Assembly (NCBI RefSeq): GCF_900114255.1
Contig: NZ_FOSL01000009.1
Location: forward strand, 62,001 to 126,000
Source of the DNA: Neomesorhizobium albiziae
GTDB taxonomy: Bacteria > Pseudomonadota > Alphaproteobacteria > Rhizobiales > Rhizobiaceae
Length of the DNA stretch: 64,000 nucleotides
Direction: 5' to 3'
Position 1 is the first letter of the stretch; each line of letters starts with the position of its first letter. Made by a program: the position numbers and the translations under genes. Positions 57,048 to 64,000 of the stretch are shown here, piece by piece. The notes beneath the pieces were generated by a model, which was not told the DNA's origin, did not search any database, and saw nothing but the letters and a program-made list of their open reading frames with translations.

Positions 57048-57521
57048 ATGTCGGGGGATGACGGACGCGTGAAACGCCCGGACTTCATGGCGATGGCGAT
57101 GGCGGAAGCCGAAGCCGCCGCGCAGCGCGGCGAAGTGCCCATCGGCGCCGTGCTAGTTCGCGGCGACCGGGTGCTGGCGCGTGCTGGCAATCGAACCCGC
57201 GAGCTCAACGATCCGACTGCTCATGCCGAGATGCTGGTGATCCGCGAGGCCGCTTCGCTCCTGTCGGCAGAGCGGCTGAACGAGACCGACCTCTACGTCA
57301 CTCTGGAGCCCTGCACGATGTGCGCCGCCGCAATCGCTTTCGCCCGGTTGCGCCGCCTCTATTTCGGCGCCACCGACGAGAAGGGCGGCGCGGTCGTCAG
57401 CGGCGTGCGGTTCTTCGCTTCGCCCACCTGCCACCATGTACCGGACGTCTATGCCGGGATCGGCGAAAGCAGCGCTGCCACGCTCCTTAAGGATTTTTTT
57501 AAGGTCAGGCGCGACACCTGA
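57048..57521 (+). CDS. tadA: tRNA-specific adenosine deaminase
   Basis: The 157-residue zinc deaminase has catalytic H59-A-E61 (PTAHAEMLVIREA) and the zinc cysteines in LEPCTMCAAAI (Cys89, Cys92). FASPTCHHVPDVYAGIGES fits TadA. It converts A34 to inosine in tRNA-Arg. GAGGGAA precedes the ATG. An intrinsic terminator begins before its stop codon. Confidence 0.93.
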   Translation: MSGDDGRVKRPDFMAMAMAEAEAAAQRGEVPIGAVLVRGDRVLARAGNRTRELNDPTAHAEMLVIREAASLLSAERLNETDLYVTLEPCTMCAAAIAFARLRRLYFGATDEKGGAVVSGVRFFASPTCHHVPDVYAGIGESSAATLLKDFFKVRRDT

Positions 57522-57525
57522 CCTT
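57501..57525 (+). terminator. Intrinsic terminator overlapping the tadA stop codon
   Basis: AAGGTCAGG (57501-57509) and CCTGACCTT (57517-57525) form a perfect 9-bp stem with a 7-base loop, followed by three more T residues. The stop codon (57519-57521) lies in the right arm. Confidence 0.8.
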
Positions 57526-57530
57526 TTTCA

Positions 57531-58226
57531 TCATGTGCCGGGAATGAGCTGGCGCCACGACCAGTTGCCCTTGCGGGCAGCCGCCTTGGCGCGGCGTTCC
57601 TTCTTGTACTCGTCCTCGCCGATATCACCCGACGGCGCAGTTGCCGCGGGAGCACGGTAAACCAGCGGCGGTTCGCTCAGATATTTCCGGCTGGTCTCGC
57701 TGCCCTGCTTCGTTTCGGCTAGACGTGCTTTGTAGGCCTCACGCGTGTTGGTGAACTCTGGCCGGCGAATGGATTGGTTGGAGCCCGAATCGTTGCCCTT
57801 TTCTGGCAGGCCAGCGCCGGGCGTGCTGTTTGCAGACGCGACAGCGACATCCTGAATGATCGGCGGTTCGTAATTGGGATTGTTCTGGTTGGCCGTTGCT
57901 TCAGCGCGAATACGGGCCCGGCGCGCCTCGGGCGATTCCGGCCATGCCGGGTTGGACGCGGCGGCGACACTTTGCTGTGGCGCCGGCAGGACCGCATTCG
58001 CGGCAGTGCCGGGAGCGGGCTTCACCAGTTCAGGGCGTGGCTTGTAGTCGATCGGATTGCGAGGCTTCGGGGCAATGGACAGGATTCCGGTGAGATCCGA
58101 GGCAAGCTGCGCGGTCGACGTCTTATCGGTCCCGTAGGTCGGAGACCCCATGCAGCCGCCCAGCATCAGGCTCGATGCGACGAGGGGCGCGCCAAGCCAC
58201 AGCCGTGCGCGATACTTGTCTGCCAT
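57531..58226 (-). CDS. Predicted lipoprotein of unknown function
   Basis: The 231-residue protein has a lipoprotein signal peptide ending in SSLMLGGC, with a lipobox L-G-G-C at about residue 25. The mature part is proline/alanine-rich and low in structure (PKPRNPIDYKPRPELVKPAP, a central NQNNPNYEPPI). The C-terminus is basic (KKERRAKAAARKGNWSW). I do not recognise a family; it resembles lineage-specific rhizobial outer-membrane or periplasmic lipoproteins. The start at 58226 gives a correct signal peptide but has no strong ribosome site. It lies downstream of ileS on the same strand and may be read partly with it. Confidence 0.75.
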   Translation of the reverse strand: MADKYRARLWLGAPLVASSLMLGGCMGSPTYGTDKTSTAQLASDLTGILSIAPKPRNPIDYKPRPELVKPAPGTAANAVLPAPQQSVAAASNPAWPESPEARRARIRAEATANQNNPNYEPPIIQDVAVASANSTPGAGLPEKGNDSGSNQSIRRPEFTNTREAYKARLAETKQGSETSRKYLSEPPLVYRAPAATAPSGDIGEDEYKKERRAKAAARKGNWSWRQLIPGT

Positions 58227-58292
58227 GCCCAAATTTCTCACTGCCAAGAGCCTCTCAACCAACCCGGCACATGCCGGATCCCCGTCCGAAAA

Positions 58293-58314
58293 CCGGTTTT
58301 CACTGAAAATCCGG
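58293..58314 (-). terminator. Hairpin between ileS and the lipoprotein gene
   Basis: On the minus strand CCGGATTTTC-AGT-GAAAACCGG forms a stem with one bulged A and is followed by TTTTC. It lies about 110 bases after the ileS stop and resembles GAAAACCGG hairpins common in rhizobial genomes. Confidence 0.5.
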
Positions 58315-58423
58315 CGACAACAAGGCGTTCGGACCCGGCTGCGCTTTTACCTCAAGCCGGCGGCAAGGGCAACGACCACCGAATCGTCGTCCCCACCTGT
58401 GCATTGTCGACGCGCTTGTTGGA

Positions 58424-61369
58424 TCAAAGCCTGCCGAGCGCGCGCAGTTCGTGCAGCGCCTCTGCGTCCCGCGCCGAGACATCCGGGAACTCCGGATCGG
58501 AGCCCACATCGTCGGTGTAGCGCCAGGAACGCGCGCACTTGGTGCCGGAAGCAGGCGCGAAGACCACGCCGACGCCCTTCACATCCTCGATGGCGAAAGC
58601 CCCGGAAGGCGCTGGTTTATCAGAGATCGAGATTCCGCTCGTGATGGAGATTTCGGCGAGATCCACACCGTCAAGCGCGGCGCGCAGCTCCGCATCGGCG
58701 ATATGAACCGCCGGCGCTGCCTCCAATGAAGAGCCAATGGTCTTTTTGGCGCGCTCGATTTCCAGTGCGCCGGTGACCACGCGCCGAACCTGCTTGATGT
58801 TGCGCCACTTCTCGGCCAACGCATCGTTCTTCCAATCGACCGGCGTGTCCCGGAACTGTTCGAGGTGCACCGATTCCGACTGGGGATATCGCTCCAGCCA
58901 GGCTTCTTCCATTGTGAACGGCAGCATCGGCGCCAGCCAGGTCACCAAGCGGTCAAACAGGTGGCGTACCACCTGCATGGCCGCCTTGCGCCTTATGCTC
59001 GACGGCGCGTCGCAATAAAGAGCGTCCTTGCGGATGTCGAAATAGAAGGCCGACAGCTCGACCACCATGAAGTCGAGCAACGCGCGGGTGACACGCTTGA
59101 ACTCGAAGGCGTCGTAACCGGTCCGGACCACCTCATCGAGCTCGGCCAGCCGGTGCAGCATCAGTTGCTCCAGTTCCGGCATCTCCTTTACCGGCACCAC
59201 ATCCCCTTCGTCGTGAGCAAGTGTGCCCAGCATCCAGCGGATGGTGTTGCGAAGCTTGCGGTAGGCGTCGATGTTGGTTTGCAGCACATTCTTGCCGAGG
59301 CGCTGGTCCTCCCAGTAGTCGGTCGTCACCACCCACAGGCGCAGGATGTCTGCGCCGGACTGCTTGATCACGTCCTGCGGCACCACCGTGTTGCCAAGCG
59401 ACTTCGACATCTTGCGGCCTTCCTCGTCCATGGTGAAACCATGGGTGACGACCGTGTCGTAGGGCGCGCGGCCGCGGGTGCCGCAGCTTTCCAGAAGCGA
59501 GGAATGGAACCAGCCGCGATGCTGGTCGGAGCCTTCGAGATAGACGTCCGCTGGCCATTTGAGGTCGGGCCGGTCTTCCAGCGTGAAGGTGTGGGTAGAG
59601 CCCGAATCGAACCAGACGTCGAGGATGTCCATCACCTGCGTCCACGGCTCGTTGGCACGGCTGCCGAGGAAACGCTCGCGCGCACCTTCCGCGAACCAGG
59701 CATCGGCGCCCTCCTTCTCGAAGGCGTCGAGGATGCGCTGGTTGACGGCCTCGTCAAGCAGGACGGTGCCGTCAGCGTCGGCGAAGACGGCAATCGGCAC
59801 CCCCCAGGCGCGCTGGCGCGACAACACCCAGTCGGGCCGCTCCTCGATCATCGAGCGCAGCCGGGTCTGGCCGGCGGCCGGCACAAAGCGGGTGTCGTCG
59901 ATCGCCTTCAGCGCACGGCTGCGCAAGGTGGTGCCGTCACCCAGCTCCTTGTCCATGTAGACGAACCATTGCGGCGTATTGCGGAAGATGATCGGCTTCT
60001 TCGACCGCCACGAGTGCGGATAGGAATGCTTCAGCCGGCCGCGCGCGAACAGCGCGTTGCGCTCGATCAACTCGTCGATGACGACCTTGTTGGCATCGCC
60101 CTTCTTGCCGTTGTCATCGATGACGCGCGCCGCTCCGCCCTCGCGATCCGGCCCGAAGCCCGGCGCATCCTTGGTGTAAAATCCAGCGTCGTCGACCGGG
60201 AAGGGCAACCGCGTATCGATGCCACGCTTCTCCAGTTCGGCTACCGCGTCCATCCAGGCGTCGAAGTCCTCACGGCCATGGCTTGGCGAAGTGTGAACGA
60301 AGCCCGTGCCGGCGTCGTCGGTGACATGGTCGCCGGCGAGCATGGGAACCGGGAATTCGTAGCCCCCGCCGAGTCCTTCGAAGGGGTGGGCGAGCGTAAG
60401 GCTACCGAGCTCTTCCGCCGAAACACCGCGGAGCTTGTTCAACTTGACCTTCGCCTTCGCTTCGGACTCTTCGGCCAGTGCATCGGCAAAGATCAACTTC
60501 TCGCCCGGCTGAGGACCGAAATCGTTCTCCGCCGCCGTAACCTCATAAAGGCCGTAGCTGACACGCGGCGAGAAATTGACGGCTCGGTTACCGGGGATGG
60601 TCCAGGGCGTGGTCGTCCAGATGACAACGTGGGCGTCAAGCACGTCGCCATGAGCAACATCCTGATCCCCGGCAGATTCGACCGGAAATTTCACCCAGAT
60701 CGTGTCTGACTCGTAGTCCTGGTACTCTACCTCGGCCTCGGCCAGCGCGGTGCGCTCGACCACGCTCCACATCACCGGCTTGGAGCCGCGATAGAGTTGA
60801 CCGCTGGTCGCGAATTTCAGGAGCTCGCCGGCGATGCGCGACTCGGCGTGGAAGCTCATTGTCAGATAGGGATTCTTGAAGTCGCCGACGACGCCGAGCC
60901 GCTGGAATTCCTCGCCCTGAACCTTGATCCACTTTTCCGCATAGGCGCGGCACTCCTGGCGGAACGCCACCATTGCCGCCGGTTCCTTCAGATCCGGCTT
61001 GGCCTTGCCCTTGGCGCGGTAGTTCTCCTCCTCGATCTTCCATTCGATCGGCAAGCCGTGGCAATCCCAGCCCGGCACGTAATTCGAGTCGTAGCCGCGC
61101 ATCTGGAAGGAGCGGGTGATGACATCCTTCAGCACCTTGTTCAGGGCGTGGCCGATATGGATGTTGCCGTTGGCGTAGGGTGGGCCGTCATGCAGCACGA
61201 ACTTCTCGCGGCCGGCCGAAGTTTCGCGCAGGCGCCTGTAAAGGTCCATCTTCTGCCACCGCGCGACCGCCAGCGGCTCCTTTTCGGGCAGGCCGGCGCG
61301 CATCGGAAATTCCGTTTGCGGCAGATAGAGCGTCTTGGAATAATCGAGTTTTTCTGACGTATCGGTCAT
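58424..61369 (-). CDS. ileS: Isoleucyl-tRNA synthetase
   Basis: The 981-residue class I synthetase has the HIGH motif in [20 protein letters not shown] in [15 protein letters not shown], an editing CP1 domain ([13 protein letters not shown]) and the [10 protein letters not shown] segment. It charges tRNA-Ile. The C-terminal zinc finger seen in other bacterial IleS is degenerate: the region reads [20 protein letters not shown] with only one of the four cysteines. It is upstream of the lipoprotein gene and follows a 553-base gap containing an OmpV/MipA remnant. Confidence 0.96.
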   Translation of the reverse strand: MTDTSEKLDYSKTLYLPQTEFPMRAGLPEKEPLAVARWQKMDLYRRLRETSAGREKFVLHDGPPYANGNIHIGHALNKVLKDVITRSFQMRGYDSNYVPGWDCHGLPIEWKIEEENYRAKGKAKPDLKEPAAMVAFRQECRAYAEKWIKVQGEEFQRLGVVGDFKNPYLTMSFHAESRIAGELLKFATSGQLYRGSKPVMWSVVERTALAEAEVEYQDYESDTIWVKFPVESAGDQDVAHGDVLDAHVVIWTTTPWTIPGNRAVNFSPRVSYGLYEVTAAENDFGPQPGEKLIFADALAEESEAKAKVKLNKLRGVSAEELGSLTLAHPFEGLGGGYEFPVPMLAGDHVTDDAGTGFVHTSPSHGREDFDAWMDAVAELEKRGIDTRLPFPVDDAGFYTKDAPGFGPDREGGAARVIDDNGKKGDANKVVIDELIERNALFARGRLKHSYPHSWRSKKPIIFRNTPQWFVYMDKELGDGTTLRSRALKAIDDTRFVPAAGQTRLRSMIEERPDWVLSRQRAWGVPIAVFADADGTVLLDEAVNQRILDAFEKEGADAWFAEGARERFLGSRANEPWTQVMDILDVWFDSGSTHTFTLEDRPDLKWPADVYLEGSDQHRGWFHSSLLESCGTRGRAPYDTVVTHGFTMDEEGRKMSKSLGNTVVPQDVIKQSGADILRLWVVTTDYWEDQRLGKNVLQTNIDAYRKLRNTIRWMLGTLAHDEGDVVPVKEMPELEQLMLHRLAELDEVVRTGYDAFEFKRVTRALLDFMVVELSAFYFDIRKDALYCDAPSSIRRKAAMQVVRHLFDRLVTWLAPMLPFTMEEAWLERYPQSESVHLEQFRDTPVDWKNDALAEKWRNIKQVRRVVTGALEIERAKKTIGSSLEAAPAVHIADAELRAALDGVDLAEISITSGISISDKPAPSGAFAIEDVKGVGVVFAPASGTKCARSWRYTDDVGSDPEFPDVSARDAEALHELRALGRL

Positions 61370-61607
61370 CGTCTTGCCATATCAACAGCCCGTGGGCGGG
61401 GCGCCCGGGCGTTCAACTATCATGAATTGGAAAAAGCGCGAGGTGTTGGCGCGCAAAATGTCCCGGATCTTCGGGCAGCTTCAGGCCGCCGGGAAGACCG
61501 GGCTGGTAATTCGTATCGCCAATTTGTGCGAAAAGATCGTCATGGCCGCGCCTTTTAACTGACGCAGCCCGGGGAATAAAGAGGATAATGCAAGGGTCTA
61601 AAGCTGG
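61370..61607. other. Intergenic stretch without a convincing gene
   Basis: This stretch lies upstream of ileS and carries its promoter region. A 46-codon plus-strand frame at 61422-61562 (MNWKKREVLARKM...) is present but has no ribosome site or family match. It may be decayed sequence belonging to the adjacent pseudogene. Confidence 0.4.
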
Positions 61608-61784
61608 AAATCGAAAACGATAGGTCGCCGAGACGCCGAACAGCCACTGGTTCTTCGAGCCGCGTTCCTTCACCGGGCTGGAATCTGCCGTCGGGCCCAT
61701 CAGCCGCGAATATTCGCCAAACATGCTGGTGGTGATCCGCTCGGTGGTCTTCCACGTGATGGCGCCGCCGGCGCCTACCGGCAA
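61608..61784 (-). pseudogene. C-terminal remnant of an OmpV/MipA-family outer membrane protein
   Basis: About 59 codons read VGAGGAITWKTTERITTSMF, then GEYSRLMGPTADSSPVKERG and NQWLFGVSATYRF. This is the last beta-hairpins of MipA/OmpV proteins, which normally end in Y-R-F plus stop. Here the frame begins abruptly in AT-rich DNA without an N-terminus, signal peptide or ribosome site. The normal stop is also lost, and the frame runs on into unrelated sequence. A deleted gene is the simplest reading. Confidence 0.65.
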
Positions 61785-61922
61785 AAATTGATTTAATTCA
61801 TAATCATGGCGTCAACGGTGGACCGATTTTGCACTTGCGGGGAAATGGACGCGTTGGTGCTTCCGCGCTATCCTGCCGGCAGGCTCGTGATCGGGTGAAT
61901 GGCGAGCCCAACGGAGGCCACC

Positions 61923-62486
61923 ATGACTGACATACCGCACTCGCCGAAAAGCCTTGGCGGATCGATCGCAGAGGTCCGTTCCAAATGGGGCTGGTTCGTC
62001 GCACTTGGCATCGCATTCCTGGTGCTTGGCGTGATCGCCTTCTACAACGTGGTCATCGCGACCGTCGCTTCAGTCTTTTTCGTCGGCTGGCTGATGCTGA
62101 TCGGCGCCGTCGCGGAGATTATCCATGCTTTCGGCGTCAAGACCTGGGGAAGCTTCTTCTGGTGGCTGCTCAGCGGCATTGTCTACGCCGTTGCCGGTGT
62201 CGTTACCCTGATGAACCCGTTGCTGGCCTCCGCAGTTCTGACTTTCATCCTGGCGATCTCGCTTATTGCCGGCGGTGTGTTGCGCATATGGGTCGGCATG
62301 AAGGCTCGCCCCGACGCCAACTGGGGATGGGTCGTCGCCGGCGGCGTCATAACCTTGCTCCTCGGCGTGATCATCGCCATCGGATGGCCGGTCAACAGCC
62401 TGTGGATCCTCGGCATGTTCCTGGCGATAGACCTGATCTTCCAGGGCTGGTCGTACATCGCATTCGGGCTGGCGCTGAAACGATAG
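61923..62486 (+). CDS. HdeD-family membrane protein
   Basis: The 187-residue protein has six predicted helices (WFVALGIAFLVLGVIAFY, VASVFFVGWLMLIGAVAEII, FFWWLLSGIVYAVAGVVTLM and others) and the paired-repeat layout of HdeD (DUF308) proteins. In E. coli HdeD supports acid resistance at high cell density. The start at 61923 has ACGGAGGCC upstream; an in-frame start eight codons earlier is less likely. It converges with ribF seven bases away. Confidence 0.88.
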   Translation: MTDIPHSPKSLGGSIAEVRSKWGWFVALGIAFLVLGVIAFYNVVIATVASVFFVGWLMLIGAVAEIIHAFGVKTWGSFFWWLLSGIVYAVAGVVTLMNPLLASAVLTFILAISLIAGGVLRIWVGMKARPDANWGWVVAGGVITLLLGVIIAIGWPVNSLWILGMFLAIDLIFQGWSYIAFGLALKR

Positions 62487-62493
62487 GCGTCAG

Positions 62494-63486
62494 TCAGCCG
62501 CCATCGAAGGCAACCTGCCGGTCTAGATCGGAGAGTGGCCGCGCGCCCGCAAGCAGCGCGCGCGCTTCCGCTTCGTCGCGTTTCATCTGTACGATGAGCG
62601 CATCCAGCCCGTCGAATTTCACTTCGCCGCGCAGGAAGCCGAAGAAAGAAACCGCGCACCGCTCTCCATAGAGGTCGCCGGAAAAGTCGAAGACGAAGGT
62701 CTCGAGCAGCGGCGCGCCGTCATCGTCGACGGTCGGGCGGCGACCGAAGCTGGCGACGCCGTCGTGCAGCGAACCGTCGGCGCGCCGCAACCGCACGGCG
62801 TAGATTCCGTACTTCAGTCCGGTCGTGGCGGGCAAAGCCATATTGGCGGTGGGGAAGCCCAGTTCGCGGCCGAGTTGTTTTCCCCGCACCACCTCGGCCT
62901 CGACCGTATAGCGGTAACCGAGCAGACCTGCCGCCTGCACGACATCGCCTTGTTCGAGAAGAGCGCGAATGCGGCTTGACGAAACCACCTCGCCTGCCTC
63001 ATCGCGAAATGCATCGACAAGGGTGACGCCGAAGCCGTGTTTCTCGCCCGAGGCCATCAGGAACGCCGGTCCGCCCTGGCGATTCCTGCCGAAATGGAAG
63101 TCGAAGCCGGTGACGGCGTGACCGATGCCCAACCCCTGGTCCAGGATACGGGTGACAAATTCTTCCGCCGACTGGCTGGCAAACTCCCGCGTGAACGGCT
63201 GCTGCACGAGGCCATCGAAACCGAGCTCGGCCAGCAGCCGCGCCTTCATCGGCGGCGGCGTGATGACATAAAGCGGCACCTCCGGCTGAAACAAGGTGCG
63301 CGGATGCGGCTCGAAGCTCAGCGCCAACGCCGGCGCTTCCCTGCGATGGGCTTCGGCCAGCGCACGTTCCAGCACTGCCTGATGACCGCGATGCACGCCG
63401 TCGAAATTGCCGATCGCCACCACCCCACCGCGCAGCTCTCTGGGCAGCTCGGCAATGTCGGTGATATGGCGAAACGGCCGGCCCAC
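62494..63486 (-). CDS. ribF: Bifunctional riboflavin kinase / FAD synthetase
   Basis: The 330-residue protein has an N-terminal FAD synthetase domain (VVAIGNFDGVHRGHQAVLER, VSSSRIRALLEQGDV) and a C-terminal flavokinase domain (GRELGFPTANMALP, VASFGRRPTVDDDG, LYGERCAVSFFGFLR). It phosphorylates riboflavin to FMN and adenylates it to FAD. It starts with GTG, nine bases after the HAD gene stop, so both are in one transcript; in related genomes this unit leads into ileS. Confidence 0.95.
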   Translation of the reverse strand: MGRPFRHITDIAELPRELRGGVVAIGNFDGVHRGHQAVLERALAEAHRREAPALALSFEPHPRTLFQPEVPLYVITPPPMKARLLAELGFDGLVQQPFTREFASQSAEEFVTRILDQGLGIGHAVTGFDFHFGRNRQGGPAFLMASGEKHGFGVTLVDAFRDEAGEVVSSSRIRALLEQGDVVQAAGLLGYRYTVEAEVVRGKQLGRELGFPTANMALPATTGLKYGIYAVRLRRADGSLHDGVASFGRRPTVDDDGAPLLETFVFDFSGDLYGERCAVSFFGFLRGEVKFDGLDALIVQMKRDEAEARALLAGARPLSDLDRQVAFDGG

Positions 63487-63495
63487 GCGGAATGC

Positions 63496-63999
63496 CTAGC
63501 GAAGCCGGGGAATGACGGCGACCGGGTGATGGCCGCGGGTACCGAGGAAAGCCGCCAGCTTTTCCGAATCCGGGTCCTGCGGGTCGCCATACTCGCCGGC
63601 GTGGATGCCGCCGGAAACATAGAGCACATCGACGCCGTTCGATTCCGCGCCCTTGACGTCGGTCAGTACGCCGTCGCCGATTGCCAAAGTATCGTCTGCC
63701 GTAACCGGGCGTCCAAGCACGTCGGACGCTTCCTTCAGCGCGGCCTCGTAAATCGGCCGGTGCGGCTTGCCGGCAATCTCGGTGCGGCCGCCAAGCTGGC
63801 CGTAGTCGCGCGCCAGCGCGCCGGCGCAGAAGATCAGCCGGTCACCCTTCTCCACCACGATGTCGGGATTAGCGCAGATGAAAGGCAGGTTGCGGGCCCG
63901 CAGCCGCTTCAGCATGTCGGCATAATCGTCAGGCGTCTCGGTGTCGTCATCAAAGAGACCGGTGCAGACAACCGCCTGCGCCTCGAACTCCTCGACAAG
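63496..63999 (-). CDS. HAD-superfamily phosphatase (TIGR01459 type), 5' end outside the window
   Basis: The frame is open to the right edge, so the N-terminus with the first Asp motif is not seen. The visible 167 residues include the cap region and the C-terminal motif IGDGVLTDVKGAESNGVDVL, with Lys in GKPHRPIYEAAL. This matches class IIA HAD phosphatases of the TIGR01459 family (NagD/PGP-like), conserved upstream of ribF in Rhizobiales. The substrate is unknown. Confidence 0.88.
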   Translation of the reverse strand, partial: LVEEFEAQAVVCTGLFDDDTETPDDYADMLKRLRARNLPFICANPDIVVEKGDRLIFCAGALARDYGQLGGRTEIAGKPHRPIYEAALKEASDVLGRPVTADDTLAIGDGVLTDVKGAESNGVDVLYVSGGIHAGEYGDPQDPDSEKLAAFLGTRGHHPVAVIPRLR

Positions 64000-64000
64000 T

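Noticed and set aside
57501-57525. Bidirectional terminator also serving the leftward lipoprotein gene
   Set aside because: In the leftward direction the stem is followed by A residues, not T, so it should only terminate tadA.
58865-60709. 614-codon plus-strand frame opposite ileS
   Set aside because: Antisense to a certain housekeeping gene; composition of a shadow frame.
61422-61562. 46-codon plus-strand frame (MNWKKREVLARKM...) in the ileS-hdeD gap
   Set aside because: No ribosome site, no family match, next to a pseudogene; kept only as a remark in the gap entry.

Overview
The window looks like a chromosomal segment of a Rhizobiales alphaproteobacterium, most likely Phyllobacteriaceae (Mesorhizobium/Aminobacter-like). 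This rests on the high G+C content and codon use, on alphaproteobacterial domain families (DUF2093, DUF4170, DUF2783, AztD, TIGR01459 HAD), on rhizobial-type palindromic intergenic elements, and on gene orders such as HAD-ribF-ileS. The assignment is inferred from protein resemblance, not from a database search. I saw no rRNA, tRNA, CRISPR array, intact insertion sequence or prophage.

Layout. 1-2954: 3' end of aztD (zinc chaperone), a tandem-fused tautomerase, and a small protein with an ECF sigma factor that has a SnoaL-like tail. 3041-9818: a catabolic operon with a PcaD-like hydrolase, a fused enoyl-CoA hydratase/3-hydroxyacyl-CoA dehydrogenase, a thiolase and two acyl-CoA dehydrogenases. 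Palindromic elements fill its last gaps. 10161-11433: a persulfide-dioxygenase-like metallohydrolase and a TIGR01244 phosphatase/sulfurtransferase-like protein. 11434-14460: a TRAP transporter. 14587-22954: tyrosine/homogentisate catabolism, with an Lrp regulator and hppD divergent, then a seven-gene minus-strand operon (hmgA, DUF1428, fah-like, MBL, DinB, FAD monooxygenase, DUF2783) facing a MarR regulator.

22966-32434: HPP membrane protein, a Phd/VapC toxin-antitoxin pair, threonine catabolism (tdh-kbl), an enolase-superfamily enzyme, gcdH with a divergent LysR regulator, and a GGDEF-EAL protein. 32469-38980: a DUF4242-adenylate cyclase fusion, an N-methylproline-demethylase-like flavoprotein, queF, a secreted small protein, and an MttB-family methyltransferase with a divergent LysR gene whose apparent operator covers its own start codon. 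39022-64000 is mainly housekeeping: mutL, a Kdo/lipid A block (acyltransferase, waaA, lpxK) with cysQ and pmbA, a KefB-type antiporter, VOC and MATE genes, patatin, a catalytic/non-catalytic M16 peptidase pair, rsmD-rluB, tadA, a lipoprotein, ileS, an OmpV/MipA remnant, an HdeD-like protein, ribF and a HAD phosphatase.

The most interesting biology is the homogentisate operon. It has no recognisable maleylacetoacetate isomerase but carries a DinB-fold protein with an intact His triad, a metallo-beta-lactamase-fold protein whose zinc motifs are altered, and a group A monooxygenase overlapped by DUF2783. Other notable items are the tandem-fused tautomerase, the operator-over-start-codon arrangement at 38061-38083, and clustered palindromes inside a single operon.
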